Below are positions 32,815-41,185 of a stretch of 64,000 nucleotides of DNA, piece after piece (within the stretch, counting starts at the first letter, position 1; every line of letters starts with the position of its first letter). This DNA comes from Gammaproteobacteria bacterium. Its GTDB lineage: Bacteria > Pseudomonadota > Gammaproteobacteria > Natronospirales > REEB76. The stretch is taken from the NCBI GenBank assembly GCA_028870845.1, contig JAGWOR010000003.1, positions 1-64,000 on the forward strand, written 5' to 3'. Both the position numbers and the translations under genes were made by a program. The notes under the pieces are model-generated. The model had not been told where the DNA came from. It searched no databases and worked only from the letters and a program-made list of their open reading frames with translations.

Positions 32815-34797
32815 CTATTTCAAATACTTAACCATCCACCCCACCCAACGACGGTAAACATCAGTGGTCTGGACGATATCCTGCGGGAAATGGGTGGTTT
32901 CCGGATAGGCATAGAATTCCACCGGCACACCATTGTCGCGCAGACCGTGATACCACTCTTCGGCGTTCACGAACGGCACGTTGGCGTCGTCCACGTCGCT
33001 CATGAGCAGCGTCGGCGCCCTGACATTGCGCACATAGGTGATGGGCGACTGGGCGCGCCAGATTTTCCAGCCGGCATCGGTCCACGGCGAGGAGCCGAAG
33101 AAATACCGGTCGCCGGTCTGATAGTAGGCGATGGTGTAGTCCATCACCCAGTCCGTCAGGGGAGCGCCGGCCACCGCGGCTTTCCAAACGTTGTAATGAC
33201 CGCTGAGCCAGGTGGTCATGTAGCCGCCGTAAGACCAGCCGGTGACGCCGATATTGTTCTTGTCCACAATGCCGAGCTTCTCGACCGCCGCGAGACCCGC
33301 CATCACATCCTTGCCGGGACCTTTGCCGGTATCGCGGTAAATCGCGTGCTGGTACTGGTCGCCTAAATTGATGCTGCCGCGGTAGTTGGGCTGGAACACC
33401 AGGAACCCGGCGGCCGCCAGCAGTTGTGTCAGCGGCGAAAAGCCCACTGTGGACGCGCCTTCCGGCCCGCCATGAATCACCAGCACCAGCGGATACTTGT
33501 GGCCTGGCTCGTAGCCGACCGGGTAAGTCAGCACCCCGTCCTCGTGAAATCCGTTGGGACCACGCCACTCGATGGATTCAGTACGGCCGAGACTCAGGCC
33601 ATCCACAAACGCGTTCACGTCGGTGAGCCGCCGCGACTGGGCATGCACCGAATCCATGACGTACAACTCGCCGGGATGCGTGGCGGTGCTGCCGATGAAC
33701 GCGAGGGAACCGGTTTTGGAAACGCTCAAGGCACCATCGGCATTCACGTCACCCAGATCCAGCAAGCTTGCGTTTCCGGATAGCGGCTGCCGCCACAGCA
33801 CCGAGCGCGTGCCGAGTTCACCCTGCATGACCAGCGCCTTGCCGTCCGGCAGCCAGTGAAAGAAATTGAAGTTGCGCGCCAGTGCAGCGCTGGCATCGTA
33901 GATTTTGCCATTGAAGCTGACATACACGGCATTGCCGTTGTTCTCGTCGCCGTGGCGCGGACGCTGAAACGCAAAGTCCTCGCTGTCCGGCGCATACGCG
34001 CCGCTGACTGCACCTTGATCTGCCACCAGTACGGCGGGGGTGCCGCCGCTTACGCCCACCTCGGCGATTACCGAGTGGAATGACGGACCCCAATAGGGAC
34101 TCGGAAATTTCGTGAATGCGATGCGCCGGCCGTCACGGCTCCAGGCCGGCGGCGTGGCTCCGCCCTGATCGGTATCCAGACTGAACGCGCCTTCGGTCAG
34201 TTGCTTGGCCTGGCCGCCCGCCGCCGGCACCACCCAAAGCTGCCACGGCGCCACGGCTTCTTTCAGAAGAAAATTGCCGTCGGTTACTTGGAAAACCTTG
34301 TCGTGCTGCTTGATGGCCTTCTCGCTGAGCGGCGGGTCCTGGGCGATAAACGCGATGTGCCTGCCGTCCGGGCTCCAGGAATAGGTGTCCACACCCTGCT
34401 TATCGTCGGTGATGCACTTGGCATCTCCGCCGTTCATGGGCATGACAAAGATTTGCGGTTTTTTGGTCTGCGGATCCTCGGCCAGGAATGCCAGCCGCGT
34501 ACCGTCCGGTGACCATCTCACGGCGGATACCTCTTCCCGGTCCCAGGTGAGCGCGCGTCGCGTGCCGCTGGCGGTATCCACCAGATCGAGCTCCTGCTTG
34601 GGTTTGTCGGTTTCCCAGTCAGGGGTGGACACGATCACGGCGATCTGCCTGCCGTCCGGGGAAATCTGCGGTTCGCTGAGACTCACCAGTTTCTGCACAT
34701 CACTCAGTTGAAATGCCGGCGCCGGTGCCGAAACGGCTGCAATCGGCCACGCTGTCAACAGCGAAAACAGAAACAATGCACTGGCAAGTGATTTCAT
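32815..34797 (-). CDS. Secreted S9 family prolyl oligopeptidase-like peptidase
   Basis: 660 aa. It has a signal peptide (about 1-23), a WD40/TolB-like propeller of six or seven blades (about 30-370) with repeated SPDGR-type turns, then an alpha/beta-hydrolase domain. The nucleophile Ser is in GWSYGGYMT, the Asp in DVDDANVP and the His in ETTHFP. This is the S9C/DPP-like group that removes or cleaves dipeptides and acylated peptides. The signal peptide places it in the periplasm or outside. Confidence 0.92.
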   Translation of the reverse strand: MKSLASALFLFSLLTAWPIAAVSAPAPAFQLSDVQKLVSLSEPQISPDGRQIAVIVSTPDWETDKPKQELDLVDTASGTRRALTWDREEVSAVRWSPDGTRLAFLAEDPQTKKPQIFVMPMNGGDAKCITDDKQGVDTYSWSPDGRHIAFIAQDPPLSEKAIKQHDKVFQVTDGNFLLKEAVAPWQLWVVPAAGGQAKQLTEGAFSLDTDQGGATPPAWSRDGRRIAFTKFPSPYWGPSFHSVIAEVGVSGGTPAVLVADQGAVSGAYAPDSEDFAFQRPRHGDENNGNAVYVSFNGKIYDASAALARNFNFFHWLPDGKALVMQGELGTRSVLWRQPLSGNASLLDLGDVNADGALSVSKTGSLAFIGSTATHPGELYVMDSVHAQSRRLTDVNAFVDGLSLGRTESIEWRGPNGFHEDGVLTYPVGYEPGHKYPLVLVIHGGPEGASTVGFSPLTQLLAAAGFLVFQPNYRGSINLGDQYQHAIYRDTGKGPGKDVMAGLAAVEKLGIVDKNNIGVTGWSYGGYMTTWLSGHYNVWKAAVAGAPLTDWVMDYTIAYYQTGDRYFFGSSPWTDAGWKIWRAQSPITYVRNVRAPTLLMSDVDDANVPFVNAEEWYHGLRDNGVPVEFYAYPETTHFPQDIVQTTDVYRRWVGWMVKYLK

Positions 34798-34815
34798 GTA
34801 CCGCCTCCAATTAAG

Positions 34816-35163
34816 TCAAACTGTTCGCGCGATGCCCACGTTCAGACACGGCACCCAGCCGGTTCCCCCGGTGGATTTTCGTGCCCAGTAAAAACCGCTT
34901 TGCTTCAATACGATATCCAGGATTTCACCCGGCTGAATCGTCAATTCAAGGGCATTGAAATCCCGGGTAATGCGCCATACTTCGCCGGCGCGTTGCATCC
35001 AGCCCCTGGGGGTCCAGCCCGAGCGCCCGTCTTCTGCCGTGCACCCTACCCAGCCGTCAATATCGGTTTGCTTTGCAAAGTCCGGATGCAGCGTATCACC
35101 GGCCTTCACCACGATAGGGTCGGAATACGGCCGCCGGTAAGGCTTCAGGACAACAGCATTCAT
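34816..35163 (-). CDS. Small SH3-domain protein
   Basis: 115 aa with two SH3-like segments: WVGCTAEDGRSGWTPRGWM and the second half ending FYWARKSTGGTGWVP. It has no signal peptide. It lies 18 bases upstream of the S9 peptidase start on the same strand. The exact ligand is unknown; bacterial SH3 variants often bind peptides or cell-wall pieces. Confidence 0.75.
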   Translation of the reverse strand: MNAVVLKPYRRPYSDPIVVKAGDTLHPDFAKQTDIDGWVGCTAEDGRSGWTPRGWMQRAGEVWRITRDFNALELTIQPGEILDIVLKQSGFYWARKSTGGTGWVPCLNVGIARTV

Positions 35164-35197
35164 GCGTTAGCTTTGCCGGATAATTGCTGTCGGGTTC

Positions 35198-36646
35198 TCA
35201 TACCACCCACAACTGCATGAAATCCGTGACCGGCGTAGCCGCCAGTTTTGCGTGATCCGCGCATAGCATATTGATGGCTGCACTCTGTCCGGCAGGTAAG
35301 CGACCGGCAACGGCTTTTTCAAATTTTTTCACCAGCACCGGAATGCCTTCGGCGCGGCGTTTGCGGTGGCCGATGGGAAATTCCACCTGCACCCGCGGAG
35401 TCTTGCTGCCGTCCCTGAAAAACACCTGCACCGCGTTGCCGATATAGCGTTTTTCAGAATCATAGTAATCTTTGGTGAATTGCGGATTTTCGCGCACCTG
35501 CATACGTGCGCGCAGCGCATCGATGCGCGGGTCGGCGGCTGCTTTATCCTCGTAGTCCTCTGCCGTGAGGCGTCCGAAGATCAGCGGGATCGCGGTCATG
35601 TACTGGATGCAGTGGTCGCGGTCGGCCGGATTGTCGAGCGGGCCGGTTTTGTCAATGATGCGCACCCCCGGCTCCTGGGTTTCGATCACCACTTTCTCGA
35701 CCTGTTCGAGCCTGTCCTTGACCCGGGCATGCAGCTGCATGGCGCATTCCACCGCAGTCTGGGCGTGGAACTCGGCAGGGAAACTGATTTTGAACAGCAC
35801 GTTTTCCATCACGTAGCTGCCGTAGGCTCGCTGGAACTTGAATGGCTGGCCCTTGAACAGCACGTCGTAAAATCCCCAGGTTTTGGCGGACAGCGCCGTG
35901 GGATAACCCATCTCGCCGGTCATTGCCATCAAGGCCAGCCGCACGGCACGGCTGGTGGCATCGCCGGCCGCCCAGCTCTTGCGCGAACCGGTGTTGGGCG
36001 CGTGCCGGTAAGTGCGCAGCGCGCCGCCGTCGATGAACGCCTGGGACACGGCATTGATGATCTGCTCACGCGTGCCACCCAGCATGCGGGTGACGACCGC
36101 GGCGGTCGCAACGCGCACCAGCAGCACATGATCCAGTCCCACGCGGTTGAAGGAATTCTCCAGCGCCAGCACCCCCTGGATTTCATGCGCCTTGATCATG
36201 GCGGTGAGCACATCGCGCATCGACAGGGCTGCTTTGCCTCCGGCCAGGCTGCGTCGCGACAGGTAATCCGCGGTTGCCAGGATTCCTCCCAGATTGTCCG
36301 AGGGATGTCCCCACTCCGCCGCCAGCCAGGTGTCGTTGAAATCCAGCCAGCGGATCATGGCGCCGATGTTGAACGCCGCCTGCACCGGATCCAGTTCGTA
36401 GTTAGTTCCCGGCACGCGCGCGCCATGCTTGAAGGTCGCGCCCGGCACCACCGGGCCCAACAGCTTGGTGCAGGCCGGATAGTTGAGCGCCAGCATGCCA
36501 CAGGCCAGGGTGTCCATGAGGCAATAATGCGCGGTCTCAAAGGCATCGCGGTTCGAGATGGGGTAATCCAGCACATAATCTGCGATGTCGGTGAGAACCT
36601 TCTCGGGTTCGGGGCGTTTGGCGGACTTCACATCATGGCTGGTCAT
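35198..36646 (-). CDS. prpD: 2-methylcitrate dehydratase PrpD (MmgE/PrpD family)
   Basis: 482 aa, standard PrpD length. It converts 2-methylcitrate to 2-methyl-cis-aconitate in propionate catabolism. The opening region [23 protein letters not shown] and [19 protein letters not shown] are family signatures. It overlaps the GNAT gene by 14 bases, and the prpC and prpB genes lie upstream on the same strand. No AcnD/PrpF pair is present, so this locus relies on the PrpD type of dehydratase plus a host aconitase. Confidence 0.93.
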   Translation of the reverse strand: MTSHDVKSAKRPEPEKVLTDIADYVLDYPISNRDAFETAHYCLMDTLACGMLALNYPACTKLLGPVVPGATFKHGARVPGTNYELDPVQAAFNIGAMIRWLDFNDTWLAAEWGHPSDNLGGILATADYLSRRSLAGGKAALSMRDVLTAMIKAHEIQGVLALENSFNRVGLDHVLLVRVATAAVVTRMLGGTREQIINAVSQAFIDGGALRTYRHAPNTGSRKSWAAGDATSRAVRLALMAMTGEMGYPTALSAKTWGFYDVLFKGQPFKFQRAYGSYVMENVLFKISFPAEFHAQTAVECAMQLHARVKDRLEQVEKVVIETQEPGVRIIDKTGPLDNPADRDHCIQYMTAIPLIFGRLTAEDYEDKAAADPRIDALRARMQVRENPQFTKDYYDSEKRYIGNAVQVFFRDGSKTPRVQVEFPIGHRKRRAEGIPVLVKKFEKAVAGRLPAGQSAAINMLCADHAKLAATPVTDFMQLWVV

Positions 36647-37112
36647 GGCTGGTTTCCTCGGTTTCCATTGTCACTGCCTGTTTGTACATACATACGGCGT
36701 TCGCCGGGCACAGCAGCCTGAATTCCGAAGTGGCAGCAATTTCCGGCGGCACCCGCCGACGCTCATATCGCTGGTAGCCGCGCGCCGTGAAAAATCCCTC
36801 TGCGGTAGTGGTCAGTAAATACAGGGTTTCCACCCCCAGGTCCCTGGCATAGCGTTCCAAGCGCCGGGTCAATTCCGCCCCCAGCCCCTGGCGGCGGGCT
36901 TCCGCATGCACTGCCAGGGAGCGCAGCAAGCCGTGTCTGCCGAATGATTCAAGGCCGACGATTCCGGCCAGCATGCCATCGGCGGTATGCGCGGCAAGAA
37001 ACCGGGTGTGCAGCGGTTCCATCAGGTCATCGCCTGGCAGGCCGGATTCAGCCAACAGTTTGCGGATCGCAGCAATCTCCACCGCATCGGCTGCGCTGAT
37101 GCGCATCAACAT
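36633..37112 (-). CDS. GNAT acetyltransferase, ArsN2-like
   Basis: 159 aa with the acetyl-CoA binding motif A ([19 protein letters not shown], then [20 protein letters not shown]). The residue pattern is close to the ArsN2-like GNATs, but no ars gene is nearby, so arsenic resistance is not supported. It is embedded between prpC and prpD and overlaps the prpD start, which implies co-expression with the propionate operon; a role in acylation of propionyl or related metabolites is only a guess. Confidence 0.8.
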   Translation of the reverse strand: MLMRISAADAVEIAAIRKLLAESGLPGDDLMEPLHTRFLAAHTADGMLAGIVGLESFGRHGLLRSLAVHAEARRQGLGAELTRRLERYARDLGVETLYLLTTTAEGFFTARGYQRYERRRVPPEIAATSEFRLLCPANAVCMYKQAVTMETEETSHDQP

Positions 37113-37175
37113 GCCGGGGCAATTCGCATCATGTTTTTGGATTTTTCCGGTTGTCAGCAGCGGGTTGGCCCGCGA

Positions 37176-38327
37176 TCACTCCCTTTTACCCAGGGGGATG
37201 AATTTGCGGTTTTCCGGTCCGGTGTAGTTGGCGCTCGGACGGATGATCTTGCCGTCGGCGCGCTGCTCGATGACATGCGCGCTCCAGCCGGTGATGCGCG
37301 CGATCACGAACAACGGTGTGAACATGGCGGTGGGCACGCCCATCATGTGGTAGGAGACCGCCGAGAACCAGTCCAGGTTCGGGAACATGTTCTTTACATC
37401 ATGCATGACTTTTTCCAGGCGCGCGGCCACGTTGTACAGCAGCATGTCACCAGCCTCCTTCGACAGGCTTTGCGCGATGGCTTTGATCACCTGGTTGCGC
37501 GGGTCGCTGATGGTGTAGACCGGGTGCCCGAACCCGATAATGATCTCCTTGGCCTCGATCCGGCGCCGGATATCCGCTTCCGCTGCATCCGGTGTCGGGT
37601 AACGGCTCTGGATCTCGTAAGCCACCTCGTTGGCGCCGCCGTGCTTGGGCCCGCGCAGCGCGCCGATGGCACCGGTGATGCACGAATACATGTCGGAACC
37701 AGTGCCGGCAATGACGCGCGCCGTGAAGGTGGAGGCATTGAACTCATGTTCCGCGTACAGAATCAATGAGGTGTGCATGGCACGCACCCAGGCATCCGAT
37801 GGCTCGCGGCCGTGCAGCATGTGCAGGAAATGTCCGCCAACGGAGTCATCATGGGTTTCCACTTCGATCCTGCGGCCGTTGTGGCTCCAGTGATACCAGT
37901 AGCAAAGCATGGAGCCCAATGAAGCCAGCAGGCGGTCGGCGATGTCACGTGCGCCAGCCGCGTTGTGGTTGGGCTGTTCCGGCAGCATGCAGCCAAGCGC
38001 CGACACGCCGCTGCGCATCACGTCCATGGGATGGGCCGAGGCCGGCAGCTGTTCCAGTATCAGGCGCACGCCCTCCGGCAGACCGCGCAGTTCCTTGAGC
38101 TTGGACTTATAGGCGCGCAATTCCGCGCGGTTCGGCAGCTTGCCGTGGATCAGCAGGTAGGCAACTTCCTCGAAGTCACATTTCGCGGCGATGTCGAGAA
38201 TGTCGTAACCGCGGTAGTGCAGGTCGTTGCCGCTGCGGCCCACGGTGGACAGCGCAGTGTTGCCGGCTGCTACCCCGGACAGGGCCACGGATTTTTTCGG
38301 CTTGAAACCCGGATTGCTTTCATTCAT
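37176..38327 (-). CDS. prpC: 2-methylcitrate synthase (PrpC; citrate synthase family)
   Basis: 383 aa. The shorter, PrpC-type citrate synthase condenses propionyl-CoA with oxaloacetate. It carries the catalytic pattern [26 protein letters not shown] and [15 protein letters not shown] with the active-site His and Asp. The start [19 protein letters not shown] is typical of PrpC rather than GltA. It lies between prpB and the GNAT gene. Confidence 0.95.
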   Translation of the reverse strand: MNESNPGFKPKKSVALSGVAAGNTALSTVGRSGNDLHYRGYDILDIAAKCDFEEVAYLLIHGKLPNRAELRAYKSKLKELRGLPEGVRLILEQLPASAHPMDVMRSGVSALGCMLPEQPNHNAAGARDIADRLLASLGSMLCYWYHWSHNGRRIEVETHDDSVGGHFLHMLHGREPSDAWVRAMHTSLILYAEHEFNASTFTARVIAGTGSDMYSCITGAIGALRGPKHGGANEVAYEIQSRYPTPDAAEADIRRRIEAKEIIIGFGHPVYTISDPRNQVIKAIAQSLSKEAGDMLLYNVAARLEKVMHDVKNMFPNLDWFSAVSYHMMGVPTAMFTPLFVIARITGWSAHVIEQRADGKIIRPSANYTGPENRKFIPLGKRE

Positions 38328-38405
38328 GTTCGGACTCCTGATGCAGGATGAGCGATGTGACCCTCATCTGTGCCGCCTGGCAGGCTTGGAAAAGTTGCTG
38401 CACGG

Positions 38406-39284
38406 CTAATGTTTGAACAGCTCATCGAGCTTGTTTTCGTAACTCAGATAATCCAGCACCTCATATAATTCGCTTCGGCTTTGCATCTGGCCCAGCAGCG
38501 ACTGCTGCGTGCCCTGTTGCCGCAGCACCGTGTAAATGTTTTCCGCCGCCTTGCTCATGGCGCGGAACGCGGACAGGGGATACAGCGCCATGCGTACGCC
38601 GGCATCCGCCAGTTCCGTGGTGGTAAACAGCGGCGTCTTGCCGAATTCGGTGATGTTGGCAAGCACCGGCACTTTAACCGCATGGGCAAATTGCCGGTAT
38701 TCATCCAATGTAGTCAGGGCTTCGGCGAATATCATGTCGGCACCCGCAGATACATAGCGTAATGCGCGATCCAAAGCCGCCTGTTGGCCCTCGACTGCGT
38801 GCGCGTCGGTGCGCGCCATGATCACGAACTTGTCGTCACTGCGTCCGTCGACGGCGGACTTGATGCGATCGCACATCTCATCCGCGCTTACCAGCTCTTT
38901 GCCGGGACGGTGACCGCAGCGCTTGGCCGACACCTGGTCTTCAATGTGCAGGCCCGCAGCACCGGCGCGCAGCATCTCCTTGACGGTGCGCTGGATGTTG
39001 AAGGCGCTGCCCCAGCCGGTATCTGCGTCCACCAACAATGGCAGCGGACAGGCACCGGTGATGCGACGGATGTCTTCGCACACCTCATTGAGGCTGGTAA
39101 TGCCAAGGTCCGGCAGGCCGAAGGAAGCGTTGGCGACGCCGGCTCCGGACAGGTACAGCGCCCGGAAGCCGGCACGTTTCGCCAGCAACGCGCTGTAGGC
39201 ATTGATGGTGCCGACAACCTGCAACGGACGCTCGTGTTCGAGCGCTGACCAGAATCTGGCGCCGGCGGAACTGGGCACTGCCAT
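38406..39284 (-). CDS. prpB: 2-methylisocitrate lyase PrpB
   Basis: 292 aa isocitrate-lyase-family enzyme that splits 2-methylisocitrate to pyruvate and succinate. The catalytic motif is [12 protein letters not shown] with the KRCGH Cys. The opening [20 protein letters not shown] and [10 protein letters not shown] fit PrpB. It lies 78 bases upstream of prpC and 82 bases downstream of acuI. Confidence 0.95.
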   Translation of the reverse strand: MAVPSSAGARFWSALEHERPLQVVGTINAYSALLAKRAGFRALYLSGAGVANASFGLPDLGITSLNEVCEDIRRITGACPLPLLVDADTGWGSAFNIQRTVKEMLRAGAAGLHIEDQVSAKRCGHRPGKELVSADEMCDRIKSAVDGRSDDKFVIMARTDAHAVEGQQAALDRALRYVSAGADMIFAEALTTLDEYRQFAHAVKVPVLANITEFGKTPLFTTTELADAGVRMALYPLSAFRAMSKAAENIYTVLRQQGTQQSLLGQMQSRSELYEVLDYLSYENKLDELFKH

Positions 39285-39366
39285 GGACGTCCCGGAATTG
39301 TGCTTGATGGTGACCGGCTATTTTAACGGTTTGCCGGGAGTGCTGCTAACCAGACTGCGGCGGCGA

Positions 39367-40359
39367 TCAGGCGATCTTCACCACGATCCGGCCAAGCTGG
39401 CGGCCCTGCAGCAATTTGGGGAATGCGGCAGGCAGCCCATCAAGCGGTATGACGGTGGCAGCGATTGACTTCAGCTTGGCGGGCTTGAGGTCGGTGGCCA
39501 GCCGCTTCCATATCTTGAGCCGCAAGCGGCGTGGTGTGGCTACGGAATTGATGCCCAGCAGGTTGATGCCGCGCAGTATGAACGGCATGACCGTGGTATG
39601 CAGTTCATGTCCGCCGGTCAGGCCGATGCTGGCGATGCTGCCCCACCAGCCGGTAGTGCGCGTGAGCCAGGCAAGCATTGCACCACCCACGTTGTCCACT
39701 GCGCCCTGCCATTGGGCGCGTTCCAGCGGCTTGCTGCCGTAGTCGATCTCGCTGCGCAGCAGTATCGAGCCTGCTCCCAGGCTTTTGAGGTACCCCTGGG
39801 CCTCGGGTTTGCCGGTAATGGCAACCACTTCATAACCGCGCTGCGCTAGCATGTTGACGGCCAGACCGCCGACACCGCCGCCGGCGCCGGTGACCACCAC
39901 CGGACCGCCCGCAGGATGCAGCCCATTGTGTTCCAGACGGTGGATGGCAAGTGCCGCGGTAAAACCTGCGGTACCCAGCATCATGCAGGAAAGTGTGGTC
40001 ATGCCTTTTGGCAACGGGATCACCCACTGGCCCTTGAGGCGTGCATATTCGGCGTAACCGCCATCGTGTTCTTCGCTGAGACCACAGCCGGTCACCAGCA
40101 CCCGCTGGCCTTTGCGGAAACGGCGGTCGCCCGATGACACCACCGTTCCGGCCACATCAATTCCGCCCACCAGCGGAAACCGCTTCAGGATCCTGCCCTT
40201 GCCGGTGGCCGCAAGCGCGTCCTTGTAGTTGATGTCCGAATATTCGGCCTTGATAACCACGTCACCGTCCGACAGGTCATGCAAGCCGATCTGCTCGAAG
40301 CGGGCAACCACCTGGCTGCCCTCCTGGTGTATTCGGTATGCGGTGAAATTGGCTTGCAA
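39367..40359 (-). CDS. acuI: Acryloyl-CoA reductase (AcuI/YhdH type, MDR family)
   Basis: 330 aa, NADPH-dependent medium-chain reductase without zinc ligands. It has FPLVGGIDVAGTVVSSGD, GYAEYARLKGQWVIPLP and the nucleotide site TGAGGGVGGLAVNMLA. This is the YhdH/AcuI group, which reduces acryloyl-CoA to propionyl-CoA. The start is a TTG (40357-40359). Its position at the head of the prpBCD operon fits: its product is the substrate of PrpC. Confidence 0.88.
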   Translation of the reverse strand: MQANFTAYRIHQEGSQVVARFEQIGLHDLSDGDVVIKAEYSDINYKDALAATGKGRILKRFPLVGGIDVAGTVVSSGDRRFRKGQRVLVTGCGLSEEHDGGYAEYARLKGQWVIPLPKGMTTLSCMMLGTAGFTAALAIHRLEHNGLHPAGGPVVVTGAGGGVGGLAVNMLAQRGYEVVAITGKPEAQGYLKSLGAGSILLRSEIDYGSKPLERAQWQGAVDNVGGAMLAWLTRTTGWWGSIASIGLTGGHELHTTVMPFILRGINLLGINSVATPRRLRLKIWKRLATDLKPAKLKSIAATVIPLDGLPAAFPKLLQGRQLGRIVVKIA

Positions 40360-40404
40360 GGTGCTCAGGCTCGTGCAGTACTACAGTCCAATGTCGGACC
40401 GGGC

Positions 40405-41049
40405 TTAGAAGATTTCCTGAAAATACCAGCGCGCTGTCAGCATCAGCAGGCTGGAGCTGGACTGGTTGCTGCGTGCATAGTTCAGCTGCATGGCGAACTG
40501 GTCGGTGAAATTGTAAACGGTGCCTATCGAACCCACAGTTTCCGAATTATTTTGGTCATGACTGAGGAGCCCCACATCATCTTGGGCAAGATAGGCGTTG
40601 AGTTCCCAGTTGTCCGTCGCCATGGCGCGCACCCCGATACTTACGTCATAACCGGTCTTGGTATTGCTGCTGGAGACCGTGAATCCGGGAAACAGGTTGG
40701 TGCTGGGTCCCTGCTTCCAATGGTCGTCGGCATAGGCCACCCGCCCGACCAAATCCATGGAATCAGTCAGGGGCATGTGGGCGCCAAGCGATATGGTGTA
40801 ATCCGTAGTGAAAAAACCACCAGTCAAGTAACCTCCGTCATAACTGTTGTGGTAATAGTCGAAACCAAAAAACCAGTTGGGATAAAACTCGTAGTTACCG
40901 CCGAAAATATAGCCCTTGCCACCGCTGTAGCTGCTGACGCTGCCCTTTGCGTATCCCGCATACATCAAGTTATACGACGGACCATCCGCGATCGCGGCCA
41001 TTGGCAACAAAGCCGCGATGATGACCACAGCAATGCAAGTTCTTTTCAT
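40405..41049 (-). CDS. Outer-membrane beta-barrel protein
   Basis: 214 aa from the ATG at 41047-41049, with a signal peptide (MKRTCIAVVIIAALLPMAAIA). The mature part alternates hydrophobic and Tyr/Gly/Ser-rich strands and ends in F (ARWYFQEIF), the terminal aromatic typical of barrels recognised by BamA. Repeats such as SYSGGKGYIFGGNYEFYPN suggest about eight strands. The function is unknown. It stands alone with a 136-base upstream gap. Confidence 0.8.
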   Translation of the reverse strand: MKRTCIAVVIIAALLPMAAIADGPSYNLMYAGYAKGSVSSYSGGKGYIFGGNYEFYPNWFFGFDYYHNSYDGGYLTGGFFTTDYTISLGAHMPLTDSMDLVGRVAYADDHWKQGPSTNLFPGFTVSSSNTKTGYDVSIGVRAMATDNWELNAYLAQDDVGLLSHDQNNSETVGSIGTVYNFTDQFAMQLNYARSNQSSSSLLMLTARWYFQEIF

Positions 41050-41185
41050 GGATTCAATCTCCGCATTAGTTTTTGAATATTCAGGCAGGGTGTTTACGGC
41101 GTGCGCAGTAATAAACGTAAGCATACTTCAACTGAAGACCACAAACATAGCCAGCACACCGGCCAAGCGCACTTGGGCCGCATTT

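Noticed and set aside
35366-36721. 451-codon plus-strand open frame
   Set aside because: Antisense to prpD; the reading is His/Arg-rich with no recognisable fold, as expected from a GC-rich shadow frame.
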